Source: Streptomyces liliifuscus (GTDB lineage Bacteria; Actinomycetota; Actinomycetes; Streptomycetales; Streptomycetaceae). From it: a stretch of 64,000 nt of DNA. The notes below the pieces were generated by a model. It was not told the DNA's origin, did not search any database, and worked only from the letters and a program-made list of their open reading frames with translations. Position 1 is the first letter of the stretch, and each line of letters opens with the position of its first letter. The DNA lies in the NCBI RefSeq assembly GCF_016598615.1, contig NZ_CP066831.1, positions 5,022,001 through 5,086,000 on the forward strand, written 5' to 3'. Of the stretch, positions 15,514 through 25,801 are shown piece by piece. Made by a program: the position numbers and the translations under genes.

Positions 15514-16215
15514 TCAACCGTCCAACCCCACCACCCGAACCCCCATCTCCGCCGCGAACACCCCCGCCAGGTCCATCAACTGAGCCGGACTGATCACGGC
15601 CCCCGCCAGCCGCTCGACCCCCCGCGTGAACGACACCTCGGCCGCCCGCCGCAGATCCACGTCCACGAGCGTCGCCCCGCTGAGGTCCGCCCCCTTCAGC
15701 ACGCAGTCCACGAACTCCACCCGCTCCAGCCGAGCACGCCCGAAGTCCGGCTCGACGAGCACACACCCCTCGAACACGACATCCCTGAGCCGGGCCTCCC
15801 GCAGATTCAGGTAGTCGATCTTCCCCCCACGCACGACGACCCGCTCCAGCACGGCCCCGTGCCACTGCACCCCACCCAGCCGGGCATCGACAACCTCCAC
15901 GTCCCGGAAGGTCGAAGACCCAAGATCCGTACCCACCCCCCGGATCCCGGTCAGCACGGAATCCAGCACCCGCGCCCCGTGCAGCCGAGTCTCATCCACC
16001 GCGCACCCCATCAGCGCGCAGTCCATGAACCGCGCACCCCCGCCGTCCTGCCCCACGAAGTCGACGTCGCTGAACCGCAGCCCGTCATAGTCCCCGTCGG
16101 GCTCCAGCTCCCCACCCCCAAAAGCCTCAAGCGGCGGCAACCGCACCTCGGGCCGCCGAGCCGCCTTGACCCCCACCTTCGCCACGACCCCCACCTTCGC
16201 CACGTTCCTCACCAT
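15514..16215 (-). CDS. Pentapeptide-repeat protein
   Basis: About 233 residues. From residue 45 on it is made of A(D/N)LxX-like five-residue repeats, for example LRFSDVDFVGQD, LHGARVLDSVLTGIRG and LKGADLSGATLVDVDL, expected to form a right-handed quadrilateral beta-helix. Some family members mimic DNA and protect gyrase; others have no known role. The N-terminal 45 residues are basic. The ATG at 16215 was chosen; one at 16224 is three codons upstream. Confidence 0.8.
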   Translation of the reverse strand: MVRNVAKVGVVAKVGVKAARRPEVRLPPLEAFGGGELEPDGDYDGLRFSDVDFVGQDGGGARFMDCALMGCAVDETRLHGARVLDSVLTGIRGVGTDLGSSTFRDVEVVDARLGGVQWHGAVLERVVVRGGKIDYLNLREARLRDVVFEGCVLVEPDFGRARLERVEFVDCVLKGADLSGATLVDVDLRRAAEVSFTRGVERLAGAVISPAQLMDLAGVFAAEMGVRVVGLDG

Positions 16216-16376
16216 GCCCCCCATCCTGCACCCACCCACTGACAGCCCACCCGACCAGCCAAAACACCCCCCGATGTCACATTCCGACGCCCCCGAGGAG
16301 TCATAGGGACAGAGAAAACACCCACCGGACCCCAGGCACCCGAACCACAGCCCCGGCCCAGAGGAGACCCAAGCCA

Positions 16377-17576
16377 ATGCACAACACGCACCGCACACAC
16401 CGCACACACCGCATCACCGTCGTCGGCGGCGGCTTCGCCGGCCTCACCGCGGCCATCACCGCCGCGGAAGCAGGCGCCAAGGTCACCGTGTACGAGGCCC
16501 ACCACACCCTCGGCGGCCGAGCCCGCACCAGCGAGGGCCCGTACAAGACGAACGAGGGCCCCCACGCCCTCTACAAGGGCGGCCCCCACTGGACCTGGCT
16601 CAGCCAACGCGACCTGATCGGCGAACTCGCCCCGCTCCCACCCCTGGAGGCCGCCCGACTCCGCCTGCGCCACAAGGGCGTCCTCCGCCGCACCCCACCG
16701 TTCGCGATGCTCAAACTCCTGCGCCGCACGGCCGAACGCGCCCCCGTGGACCAGGATTTCAAGACCTGGGCCACGAAGATCGCAGGCGAGGAGGGCGCGA
16801 CCGCGGCGGCCCACTACTCCGCCGTCGCCGTCTTCCACCACGACCCGGGCGCCCTCTCCGCCGCGTTCGTGCAGGAACGCCTGCGCCGAGCGACAAAGTT
16901 GCCCCCCGAGGCGCACTACCCGCGCGGCGGCTGGGCGAGCGTGATCGACAGGATGGCGGCCCGGGCCTGGAACCTCGGCGTACGAGTGGAGACGCTGGCC
17001 CGAGTCGGCGAACTCCCGGGCGACCACGGCCCGGTCGTCGTCGCCACCTCCCTCGACGCCGCCCGCACCCTGCTCAAGGACAGCTCCCTGACCTGGACGA
17101 GCGGCCGCACGGCCCTGATCGACCTGGCGCTCCGTACCCGCAGGGGCGACGCGTTCGCCGTCTCCGACCTCGACGCACCGGGCTGGATCGAGCGGTTCAC
17201 GGCCCAGGACCGGACGCTCGCCCCGGCGGGCGAACAGCTCCTCCAGGGCCAGATCCCGATCGCACCGCACGAGTCCCGCGCGGACGGCATCGCCCGCGCC
17301 GAGGAACTCCTGGACCTGGCCTTCCCGGCCTGGCGCGACCGCGTGACGTACCGCCGCGAGGCGCTCGCGAACGGCCGCACCGGCGCGGTGGACCTGCCCG
17401 GTACGAGCTGGCGCGACCGCCCCCGCATCGACCGGGGCAACGACGTCTACCTGGCGGGCGACCAGGTCGCGGCGCCGGGCGTGCTCTCCGAGGTGTCGTT
17501 CAACAGCGCGCTGGAGGCGGTGTCGCTGGCGCTGGGCACGCGAACCAGGTCGGGCCTTGACCTGAAGCACGCTTGA
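16377..17576 (+). CDS. FAD-dependent oxidoreductase, amine oxidase/phytoene desaturase-like
   Basis: A 399-residue flavoprotein. The dinucleotide-binding motif is VVGGGFAGLTAAITAAEAG, followed by VYEAHHTLGGRART, and the C-terminal FAD segment is GNDVYLAGDQVAAPGVLSEV. This order is typical of NAD(P)-binding Rossmann flavin amine oxidases. GAGGAG precedes the ATG. The first ten residues carry a His-Arg-Thr repeat. No carotenoid or other pathway genes adjoin it, so the substrate is not assigned. Confidence 0.82.
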   Translation: MHNTHRTHRTHRITVVGGGFAGLTAAITAAEAGAKVTVYEAHHTLGGRARTSEGPYKTNEGPHALYKGGPHWTWLSQRDLIGELAPLPPLEAARLRLRHKGVLRRTPPFAMLKLLRRTAERAPVDQDFKTWATKIAGEEGATAAAHYSAVAVFHHDPGALSAAFVQERLRRATKLPPEAHYPRGGWASVIDRMAARAWNLGVRVETLARVGELPGDHGPVVVATSLDAARTLLKDSSLTWTSGRTALIDLALRTRRGDAFAVSDLDAPGWIERFTAQDRTLAPAGEQLLQGQIPIAPHESRADGIARAEELLDLAFPAWRDRVTYRREALANGRTGAVDLPGTSWRDRPRIDRGNDVYLAGDQVAAPGVLSEVSFNSALEAVSLALGTRTRSGLDLKHA

Positions 17577-17705
17577 GGTTGAAAGCTGATGACAACGCAC
17601 CGCGCTCCAGCTCCAACCTCAACCCCAGCCCCATCCCAGGCCCCAGCAAAGCCGAGAGCCCCACCCCGCACCAAGCCATTCCGCCCCGCCCGCCCGAGGA
17701 GCCCC

Positions 17706-18716
17706 ATGCAAGCCATCCGCCTCCACACCTTCGGCCCGGCCGAGAACCTCACGTACGAGCGAACGGACGCCCCCCGCCCCGCCCCCGGCCAGGTCCGCAT
17801 CCAGGTCGCCGCCGCGGGCGTACACCTCCTGGACACGGCGATCCGGGCGGGCATCAAGGGCCCGCTCCCGGAGTTGCCCAGGCTGCCGACGATCCCCGGC
17901 CGCGAGGTCGCCGGCACGGTCGAGTCCCTCGGCGAGGGAGTCGCCGCCCTCTGGCTGGGCAAGCGCGTGGTGGCCCACCTGGGCTTCAACCCGGGCGGCT
18001 ACGCCGAACTGGCCGTCACGGACGTGGACCGGCTCCACGAGATCCCCGCGAACCTGGACTTCGCAGCGGCCGTCGCGATGATCGGCACGGGCCGTACGAC
18101 GATGGGGATCCTCCAGTTCGCCGACCTCACCGCCGACTCCGTGGCCGTGATCCCGGCCGCGGCGGGCGGCATCGGCACCCTCCTCGTGCAGTACGCGAAG
18201 CACGCGGGCGCCACCGTGATCGGCCTGGCGGGAGGCCCCGAGAAGGTGGCACGGGTCGAGAAGAACGGCGCGGACCTGGCCGTCGACTACAGGGACCCGA
18301 ACTGGCCGGACCAGGTGAGGCGGTTCCTCGGCGACCGCCCGGCCACGATCGTCCTGGACGGCGTGGGCGGCGACACGGCCCGCAAGTCGGTCGCACTGCT
18401 CGCCACCCCGGGCACGGCCACGGCCCCGCACACCCTCACCGGCAAGCACCTGGTCTTCGGCTGGTCGGGGGCCGGCCTGCACGACGGCACCCCGTACCTC
18501 GTCGAGGGAGTGTCCGAATCGGTCCTCGGCCCCGTGATGACACAGAGGACAGGCGGCCCCAACCCCATCCGCACCCTGGAGCTCCGCGCCCTCGCCGAGG
18601 CCGCCGAGGGCCGCCTCACCCCGGCCGTCCAGCGTTTCCCGCTCTCGCAGGCGGCAGCCGCACACCGGGCCCTGGAATCCCGGGACACCATCGGCAAGGT
18701 GGTCCTGGAACCGTGA
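17706..18716 (+). CDS. Quinone oxidoreductase-like zinc-independent MDR dehydrogenase
   Basis: Medium-chain NADPH dehydrogenase of 336 residues. It has the GroES-like N-terminal domain (AAGVHLLDTAIRAG, GREVAGTVESLGEGV) and the NADPH loop AAAGGIGTLLVQYAKHAGA; the zinc ligands of true alcohol dehydrogenases are absent, as in QOR. The ATG at 17706 begins the typical MQAIRLHTFGP; GAGGAG lies four bases upstream. It follows the flavoprotein by 129 bp on the same strand and may be cotranscribed. Confidence 0.87.
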   Translation: MQAIRLHTFGPAENLTYERTDAPRPAPGQVRIQVAAAGVHLLDTAIRAGIKGPLPELPRLPTIPGREVAGTVESLGEGVAALWLGKRVVAHLGFNPGGYAELAVTDVDRLHEIPANLDFAAAVAMIGTGRTTMGILQFADLTADSVAVIPAAAGGIGTLLVQYAKHAGATVIGLAGGPEKVARVEKNGADLAVDYRDPNWPDQVRRFLGDRPATIVLDGVGGDTARKSVALLATPGTATAPHTLTGKHLVFGWSGAGLHDGTPYLVEGVSESVLGPVMTQRTGGPNPIRTLELRALAEAAEGRLTPAVQRFPLSQAAAAHRALESRDTIGKVVLEP

Positions 18717-18736
18717 CCCCGCCCAGCCCTCGCCCC

Positions 18737-19219
18737 TCAACGTCGAGCGCCCAGCCCCAGCTCCGCGAGCGGCCCGTCCGTGAGCCGGTACACCGTCCAC
18801 TCGTCCTGTGGCCGGGCCCCCAATGCCTCGTAGAAGTCGATGGACGGCTTGTTCCAGTTGAGGACGGACCACTCCAGCCGCTCGTACCCCCGCTCCACAC
18901 AGATCCGCGCCAGCTCCCCGAGCAGCGCCTTCCCGTACCCACCGCCCCGCGCCTGCGGCCGTACGTACAGGTCCTCCAGGTAGATCCCGTGCACACCGCG
19001 CCAGGTCGAGAAGTTCAGGAACCACAGCGCGAACCCGACCGGCTCGCCGTCCGCCGACTCCGCGATGTGCGCGAACGCGGCCGGCCGCTCCCCGAAGAGC
19101 GCCTCGCGCAACTGCTCCTCGGTGGCTCCGGCCTCCTCCAACGCCTTCTCGTACTCGGCCAGTTCACGGACCATGGAGTGGATCACGGGCACATCTGCGG
19201 GAGTCGCCGTACGAATCAT
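18737..19219 (-). CDS. GNAT acetyltransferase, diamine acetyltransferase-like
   Basis: A 160-residue N-acetyltransferase. GIYLEDLYVRPQARGGGYGK is motif A with the acetyl-CoA loop, and LEWSVLNWNKPSIDFYEALGA is the motif B pattern seen in spermidine/spermine and thialysine acetyltransferases. The substrate is therefore probably a polyamine or related amine (inference). The ATG at 19219 follows TAGCCT (19226-19231) by six bases, a leaderless arrangement. Confidence 0.87.
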   Translation of the reverse strand: MIRTATPADVPVIHSMVRELAEYEKALEEAGATEEQLREALFGERPAAFAHIAESADGEPVGFALWFLNFSTWRGVHGIYLEDLYVRPQARGGGYGKALLGELARICVERGYERLEWSVLNWNKPSIDFYEALGARPQDEWTVYRLTDGPLAELGLGARR

Positions 19220-19354
19220 GCGGGCAGGCTACGACAGCGCCGCCGCCGGCCAGAGCCGATATTCCGGCGGTCGGCCGGAGCCAACACCCAAGCCCCCCGG
19301 GCCCGGCCGACTCCAAAGCCCAAGGCCCAAGCAGCCCCCCACCGCCTCACCGCC

Positions 19355-20185
19355 TCACCGCCCGAGCAACTCCCGTGCGATGGCAACCTGCTCGTCGTCC
19401 AGCCCCTCCCCCTCCTCCACCTGCCACAACGAGTTCTGCAGTACCCGCCCGAGCGTCCAGGCCCGGGCCCGCTCCCGGTCCAGGCCCAGCGTCTCCGTCA
19501 GCAGGTCGAAGCGGCGCGTCAGCTGCCCCTCCTCGCAGCGGTTCCAGAGGGCGGGCAGCAGCTCGAAGCCCGGGTCTCCCGCCAACGGCTTGGGGTCGAT
19601 GACGAGCCACGGTTCGCGCTCGGCCGCCAGGACGTTCTCGAAGTGCAGATCCCAGTGCAGCAGCCGGTCCCCGGGCTCGTCCGCGACCTCGCGCAGAGCC
19701 GCCGCACAGTCCTTCAGCAGCCGCCGGTCGCCCTCGTCGCCCTTCCCCTCAAGGGACGCAAGGACGGCCGGCAACCGCTCGAACATCCCCGCGACGACGC
19801 CGTCCAGCCGCCGCAGTCCCTCCGGCGCCGGCACGGCCGAGAGCCGGGCCAGCAGCTCCGCGAGGATCGTGGTGGCCTTCATCACGTCCGGCACGGCATC
19901 CAACGGCCGCCCCTCGTCGAGCCGTTCGAGCAGCAGGGTGCCCGTCTCCGCGTCCTCGTCCAGCAGCCGTACGACGCCGTCGCCGCCCCAGGTCCGCAGG
20001 GCGAGCCCCTCGCCCACGGTCTCTTCGTCCACGTCCTGGAGCTTCAGCGCGGCCCGTGTGCCGTCCCCGAGCACCACTGGCAGCACGACCGAGACCTGCC
20101 CGCTCATGGGCGTCCCCTCCTGCCGCAGCCCCCATCGCTCCAGGAACTCATCGCCCCGCTCCAGCAGCCGTGCGTACCGAACCAT
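19355..20185 (-). CDS. Aminoglycoside/hydroxyurea phosphotransferase family protein
   Basis: A 276-residue kinase-like protein of the APH(6)/hydroxyurea phosphotransferase family. The catalytic loop is LLHWDLHFENVLAAE, with the metal-binding motif VIDPKPLAGDPGFELLPALW. Members phosphorylate streptomycin at O6 or hydroxyurea; most chromosomal copies have unknown substrates, so resistance should not be assumed. The ATG at 20185 has GAGG eight bases upstream, better placed than the ATG at 20191. Confidence 0.82.
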   Translation of the reverse strand: MVRYARLLERGDEFLERWGLRQEGTPMSGQVSVVLPVVLGDGTRAALKLQDVDEETVGEGLALRTWGGDGVVRLLDEDAETGTLLLERLDEGRPLDAVPDVMKATTILAELLARLSAVPAPEGLRRLDGVVAGMFERLPAVLASLEGKGDEGDRRLLKDCAAALREVADEPGDRLLHWDLHFENVLAAEREPWLVIDPKPLAGDPGFELLPALWNRCEEGQLTRRFDLLTETLGLDRERARAWTLGRVLQNSLWQVEEGEGLDDEQVAIARELLGR

Positions 20186-20255
20186 GACCATCACCTCACG
20201 CAACCATGGAATCCGAAGGAGACACCCGCCACCCGGAGAAGCTAACGTCCCGCGC

Positions 20256-21722
20256 ATGAGCAGCACGGAGAACGCGGACCGCGCGACCGACACGGCCCGC
20301 GCGGCGCACGCGCCCCGCACCGCCGACGCGCCCCGCACCGTCGTCAACGGCGGCATATCGTTCTGGTACGCGCAGGACGGCCTCCCCGCGCCCCGTGAGC
20401 CCCTCCCGGGGGACGCGAGTGCCGATGTGGTGATCGTGGGCGGCGGCTACACGGGCCTGTGGACCGCGTACTACCTGAAGAAGGCCGCGCCCTTCCTGCG
20501 GATCACGGTCCTGGAGCAGCGGTTCTGCGGCTACGGGGCGTCCGGCCGCAACGGCGGCTGGCTCTACAACGGCATCGCGGGCCGCGACCGGTACGCGCGC
20601 CTGCACGGCCACGAGGCCGCCGTACGCCTCCAGGAGGCCATGAACGCCACGGTCGCCGAGGTCGTGCGGGTCACCGAGGAAGAGCACATCGACGCGGACG
20701 TCCACCGCGGCGGCGTACTCGAAGTCGCCTACACCCCGGCCCAGTTGGCCCGACTGAAGGCCTTCCACGAGACGGAGCTCTCGTACGGGGAGAAGGACCG
20801 CGAGCTGTACGGCGCGCGCGAGACCGCCGAGCGGATCCGGGTCGCGGACGCGGTGGGCTCGACCTGGACCCCGCACGGCGCCCGGCTGCACCCCGTCAAG
20901 CTGCTCAAGGGCCTGGCTGCGGCCGTCGAGGCGCTCGGCGTCACGATCCACGAGTCGACACCCGTCACCGAGATCAGACCGAAGCACGCCGTCACGCCGT
21001 ACGGCACGGTCCGCGCCCCCTACGTCCTGCGCTGCACGGAGGGCTTCACAGCCTCCCTGAAGGGCCAGCGGCGGACCTGGCTCCCCATGAACTCCTCGAT
21101 GATCGCCACCGAGCCGCTGACCGCCGAGCAGTGGGAGTCCGTCGGCTGGGAGGGCCGCGAGACCCTCGGTGACATGGCGCACGCGTACATGTACGCCCAG
21201 CGCACGGCCGACGGCCGCATCGCGCTGGGCGGCCGCGGAGTCCCGTACCGCTTCGGTTCGCGGACGGACAACGACGGCCGTACGCAGGCGTCGACGGTCC
21301 GCGCCCTGCGGGAGATCCTCGTCCGGTTCTTCCCCCAGCTCTCGTCCGTCGCCGTGGCGCACGCCTGGTCGGGTGTCCTCGGTGTCCCGCGCGACTGGTG
21401 CGCCACGGTCACCCTCGACCGCTCCACGGGCCTCGGCTGGGCCGGCGGCTATGTGGGCTCCGGTGTCGCCACCGCCAACCTCGCCGCCCGCACCCTCCGG
21501 GACCTGATCCAGAGGGATTCCGGCCAATCGGGGGCGACCGACCTCATCACCCTCCCCTGGGTCGAACACAAGGTCCGCAAGTGGGAACCGGAGCCTTTCC
21601 GCTGGCTCGGGGTACACGGCATGTACGCGACGTATCGAGCCGCCGACCGCCGCGAACTCACCACCCATGCCGCACAGTCGTCCCGGATCGCGCGTATCGC
21701 CGACCGGGTCGCGGGCCGCTGA
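20256..21722 (+). CDS. FAD-dependent oxidoreductase (DAO family, PuuB-like)
   Basis: A 488-residue flavoprotein with VVIVGGGYTGLWTAYYL, the FAD-site segment CGYGASGRNGGWLYNG and the C-terminal GGYVGSGVATANLAARTL. This pattern matches gamma-glutamylputrescine oxidase-like D-amino-acid oxidases. TAACGT at 20243-20248 is seven bases before the ATG, indicating a leaderless message. The first 30 residues are a low-complexity Ala/Pro/Arg extension. It heads a likely operon with the downstream hydrolase (27-bp gap). Confidence 0.85.
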   Translation: MSSTENADRATDTARAAHAPRTADAPRTVVNGGISFWYAQDGLPAPREPLPGDASADVVIVGGGYTGLWTAYYLKKAAPFLRITVLEQRFCGYGASGRNGGWLYNGIAGRDRYARLHGHEAAVRLQEAMNATVAEVVRVTEEEHIDADVHRGGVLEVAYTPAQLARLKAFHETELSYGEKDRELYGARETAERIRVADAVGSTWTPHGARLHPVKLLKGLAAAVEALGVTIHESTPVTEIRPKHAVTPYGTVRAPYVLRCTEGFTASLKGQRRTWLPMNSSMIATEPLTAEQWESVGWEGRETLGDMAHAYMYAQRTADGRIALGGRGVPYRFGSRTDNDGRTQASTVRALREILVRFFPQLSSVAVAHAWSGVLGVPRDWCATVTLDRSTGLGWAGGYVGSGVATANLAARTLRDLIQRDSGQSGATDLITLPWVEHKVRKWEPEPFRWLGVHGMYATYRAADRRELTTHAAQSSRIARIADRVAGR

Positions 21723-21748
21723 TCCGCCCAGAGACAGGGAGTACCCCC

Positions 21749-22477
21749 ATGAGCACCGCAGTCATGGACACCGTCCGTTACTCCTCCGACGGTCAGCTCC
21801 TCGACATCCATCGCGCCGCCGCCACGGACGCCCCGACGGTTCTGCTCTGGCACGGGCGCGGCCCGGCCGAGCGGGACGTCCTGGGCGCCCTGGCCGCGGA
21901 GGTGGCCCGCCTCGGCGCCACCGTCATAGTCCCCGACTGGCACCCGGACGCCCCCGACGGCGGCCGCCCCCACCTGGAGGCGTCCCTCCGCTTCACCTGG
22001 GACTTCGTACGGGACCCGTCGGAGGTCGTCCTCGTCGGCTGGTCGCTCGGCGGCCGGGCCGCGATGGCGACGGCCCTGCGTCCCGACCCGCCGGAGGGCT
22101 GGCGTCCGGCCGCCGTGGTCGGCATCTCCGCCCGCTACAACCAGCCCGAGCCGCTGCTGGGCCTGCCCTCCCCGATGGCCGTCTGTGCCTCCGCCCCGCC
22201 GCTGCCCATCCATCTGGTGCACGGCACGGCGGACCGGGTCTGCGACTTCGCCAACGCCCACGAGTTCCAGGCCGTCCTGGCCGCCTGTGGCCGTCCCGCG
22301 CCCCTCACGGTGCTCACCACGGACCACTCGGGCGCGGTCATGGCCGAATACGCCTCCGAACTCGGCCGCTGTCGCCCCGCACACTCCGGAAGCGCCCACC
22401 GCGAGGGCCTGCGCACGGCCCGCGTCATCGCGGAGGCGGCGGGGCTGCGTACGCGGGAGGACCACGTCAGCGGGTGA
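21749..22477 (+). CDS. Alpha/beta hydrolase (dienelactone hydrolase-like)
   Basis: A 242-residue hydrolase with the nucleophile elbow VLVGWSLGGRAAM, an oxyanion-side VLLWHGRG and a possible catalytic HGTADRV aspartate with TDHSGAVM histidine. AGGGAG is eight bases before the ATG. Probable cotranscription with the flavoprotein upstream suggests a shared pathway, not identified. Confidence 0.83.
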   Translation: MSTAVMDTVRYSSDGQLLDIHRAAATDAPTVLLWHGRGPAERDVLGALAAEVARLGATVIVPDWHPDAPDGGRPHLEASLRFTWDFVRDPSEVVLVGWSLGGRAAMATALRPDPPEGWRPAAVVGISARYNQPEPLLGLPSPMAVCASAPPLPIHLVHGTADRVCDFANAHEFQAVLAACGRPAPLTVLTTDHSGAVMAEYASELGRCRPAHSGSAHREGLRTARVIAEAAGLRTREDHVSG

Positions 22478-22619
22478 CCCATACCCCTTGGAGCATCGGC
22501 AGCACGGTCGCGGTCGCCCGGATCGTCCTGTCGCGGTAAAAGATGCCCCGCCGCGCAGCCTCCCGACGAACCGGAATGCGCTCCCGCACAGAGGTGGTCA
22601 CGGCAGTGCTCACGGGCAC
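22467..22619 (-). CDS. Possible small basic protein
   Basis: A 50-codon frame from a GTG at 22619, ending RATATVLPMLQGVWVTR. It overlaps the hydrolase 3' end by 11 bp. Codon use is plausible for this genome but there is no clear ribosome binding site, and the frame remains open upstream. Uncertain. Confidence 0.3.
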   Translation of the reverse strand: MPVSTAVTTSVRERIPVRREAARRGIFYRDRTIRATATVLPMLQGVWVTR

Positions 22620-22682
22620 CCCGATGACGACGGACCACCACTGACCCCTCCGGTCACGCTCGCCCCGCTCGTGCCAGATTTC

Positions 22683-22704
22683 CCCCTCCTTAACGGAGGA
22701 GGGG
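22683..22704. terminator. Candidate hairpin
   Basis: Perfect eight-base arms CCCCTCCT and AGGAGGGG around a six-base loop, in the 300-bp gap before the LuxR gene. It could end transcription from the hydrolase. Confidence 0.4.
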
Positions 22705-22791
22705 CCTCTGGAAGCGGAACGAGGCAACCCCGCGTGCCACCATCAACCTCCTGAACGGCATGGACCACTTGGGTTCCCGAATGGGGGGCGA

Positions 22792-23433
22792 ATGCCTCAG
22801 CAGGTACTCACAGACACCGTGCGCGTGGCGATCCACGCACCCGACGCCATCGTCCGGGCGGGACTGCTCAGCTATCTCCACAACGACCGCCGCATCCGCG
22901 AGGTCCCACCGGACAGGATCCGCGAAGCGGACGTCATCGTGGTCACCGTGGACGTCGCCGACACCTCCACCCTCGACCTGCTGCGCGGCCTGTGCGACAG
23001 ACCGGACGCACGGTTCGCCGTGGTGGTGGGCAAGGAGTGGCACGCCGACGTCTCGGCCGCGGTCGACCGCGGGGTCCGCGCCGTGCTCTGGCGCGACTCC
23101 TTCAGCCAGGCGGCCTTCATCCGGACCCTGCACACCATCGCGGACGGCGGCGGAAGCCTTCCGCCCACCCTCCAGGGCACCCTGATGGAACAGGTCCGCT
23201 GGGCCCAACGCGAACTCCTCGCCCCCCGAGGCCTCACGGCATCCGGCATCAGCCCCCGCGAGGTGGACGTGCTGCGCCTGGTGGCCGAAGGCAAGGAACT
23301 CGCCGAAATAGCGACGAAGCTCTCCTACTCGGAACGCACCGTCAAATACATCCTCTACGGCGTGATGAAGCGCCTACAACTACGAAACCGCGCCCACGCG
23401 GTCTCCTACGCAATCCGGTCCGGCATCATCTGA
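22792..23433 (+). CDS. LuxR-family regulator with a degenerate receiver domain
   Basis: A 213-residue regulator. The C-terminal helix-turn-helix is canonical for LuxR/NarL (ISPREVDVLRLVAEGKELAE, YSERTVKYILYGVMKRL). The N-terminal half looks like a receiver (VRVAIHAPDAIVRAGLLSYL), but the acidic pair is reduced to one Asp and no Asp falls at the normal phosphorylation site (DVIVVTVDVAD). It is therefore probably an atypical, phosphorylation-independent response regulator. No histidine kinase is adjacent. Confidence 0.85.
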   Translation: MPQQVLTDTVRVAIHAPDAIVRAGLLSYLHNDRRIREVPPDRIREADVIVVTVDVADTSTLDLLRGLCDRPDARFAVVVGKEWHADVSAAVDRGVRAVLWRDSFSQAAFIRTLHTIADGGGSLPPTLQGTLMEQVRWAQRELLAPRGLTASGISPREVDVLRLVAEGKELAEIATKLSYSERTVKYILYGVMKRLQLRNRAHAVSYAIRSGII

Positions 23434-23459
23434 CCCACCACGGACCCGTCCCCACAAGC

Positions 23460-23536
23460 TGGAGCCCCCTGTCGGATTCGAACCGACGACCTACGCATTA
23501 CAAGTGCGTTGCTCTGGCCATCTGAGCTAAGGAGGC
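23460..23536 (-). tRNA. tRNA-Thr (anticodon TGT)
   Basis: A 77-nt cloverleaf read on the minus strand: seven-base acceptor stem GCCTCCT/AGGGGGC, D arm with GAGC, anticodon stem ACGCA/TGCGT around CTTGTAA (anticodon TGT), and T arm GTCGG-TTCGAAT-CCGAC. The CCA end is encoded. Confidence 0.97.
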
Positions 23537-23698
23537 GGGGCCCGCGCACGGGCGGGCCGGGTGCGTGCACGCATGCACGCCCGAGCAGTGTACCCACGTC
23601 ACAGCGGGCCCCTGTCGAAAATTTCCTCGAACTTCATCGCTCGCGGAGTACTGACAGAACGTGTGAACGCGAGGTAGCGTCCTGACCCAGTTCACTGG

Positions 23699-23734
23699 CG
23701 TGGACTACACCACTACGGACCGTTCCGTAGTGGT
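23699..23734. promoter_or_regulatory. DasR-like operator overlapping a perfect inverted repeat upstream of msiK
   Basis: CGTGGACTACACCACT at 23699-23714 matches the dre consensus at 13 of 16 positions. It overlaps a perfect 11-bp inverted repeat (ACCACTACGGA, four-base loop, TCCGTAGTGGT; 23709-23734). The element is 60-100 bp upstream of the msiK start, within its promoter region. Regulation by DasR is inferred. Confidence 0.6.
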
Positions 23735-23795
23735 CACACCACCTTTACAACGGATCGTCCGGCACGTTCCTGCCGGTGAAGGGGGCCTACGACCC

Positions 23796-24932
<1,137 letters not shown>

Positions 24933-24993
24933 CCGGGTCGGTCGAACCGGCCGGTCCCGACCCGGCCGGTCCCGGAGATTTCACCCAAGTTGA

Positions 24994-25031
24994 CGAAGAA
25001 GGCCCCGCAGACTGCTGCGGGGCCTTCTTCG
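24994..25031 (+). terminator. Terminator after msiK
   Basis: Perfect 17-bp stem (CGAAGAAGGCCCCGCAG and its complement) with a four-base loop. Confidence 0.88.
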
Positions 25032-25168
25032 TTGTCGACAAATACCCCGGCAGAACGGGCATTTCGATACCCGTACGTCAACATCAAACTCGAAAACGAC
25101 GGTTTACCCGTCCCCCGAATTGATTACTAAATGTCGCCAAATCATCACCCCGCGCTACCCTCACTCGC

Positions 25169-25651
25169 GTGAAGCACTCCACTAACCACTCGACGCGACA
25201 CGGCCGTGGTCCCGCCGGCCGACCGACACGGCACGGCCGCGGTCCGGCCCGCCGGATCGGCCGTACTCTCGCCCTCGTTCTGCCCGTCGTCCTGGTGCTC
25301 TCCGGGACGCTCGCGGTCACCCGAGTCAACTGGTCGGGAAACAGCTCCTCGACGTCGGTGCTCGCCGCATCCGCCGAGGACGTCTCCCGACGCGCCCCGT
25401 CCCGCGCCCCGCAGGACATGCTGCGCGACAAACTCCTCCTCGAACTCCAGGAGAAGAACCCGGGCGTGGCCCTCACCCACCTCCAGGAGGCGGTGAACGG
25501 CCGTCCGTCGCTCGCCAAGCACTGCGCGTCCATCGCCCGCGCCCTGGGCCGCGCCGCCGTCCGCGCCTACGGCCCGACCCGAGCCCAGTCGTTCGCCCGC
25601 CCGGTCTGCGACACATCCTTCGCCACGGGCGTGGCAGCCCAGCACACCTGA
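25169..25651 (+). CDS. Hypothetical membrane-anchored or secreted protein
   Basis: A 160-residue protein. The N-terminal 30 residues are basic and contain a duplicated RHGRGPA block; a hydrophobic segment follows (TLALVLPVVLVLSGTLAVT), then an extracellular helical part with two Cys (KHCASIARALG and PVCDTSF). The GTG at 25169 follows TACCCT (25156-25161) by seven bases. Function unknown. Confidence 0.75.
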   Translation: MKHSTNHSTRHGRGPAGRPTRHGRGPARRIGRTLALVLPVVLVLSGTLAVTRVNWSGNSSSTSVLAASAEDVSRRAPSRAPQDMLRDKLLLELQEKNPGVALTHLQEAVNGRPSLAKHCASIARALGRAAVRAYGPTRAQSFARPVCDTSFATGVAAQHT

Positions 25652-25673
25652 GCCGCCAGGAGGGCCCCCCGGG

Positions 25674-25727
25674 CCCTCTAAGGGGCGCGGGGAACTGCGC
25701 GACCAGCCCCCACCGGCCCGCAGATCC
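25674..25727 (+). repeat. Interspersed palindromic repeat copy
   Basis: Core AGGGGCGCGGGGAACTGCGC plus tail GACCAGCCCCCACCGG, 27 bp after the preceding stop codon. Same orientation as the copy in nagA. Confidence 0.8.
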
Positions 25728-25801
25728 CCACCGCACGCACCCCACGCACCCCGCACAAGCCCACCCGCAAAACCCGCGGGGCGCCACGTACAGTTCGGGT
25801 C

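Noticed and set aside
19355..20185. Phosphotransferase considered as an antibiotic resistance gene
   Set aside because: The family includes streptomycin and hydroxyurea kinases, but there is no adjacent antibiotic cluster and most chromosomal members have unknown substrates.
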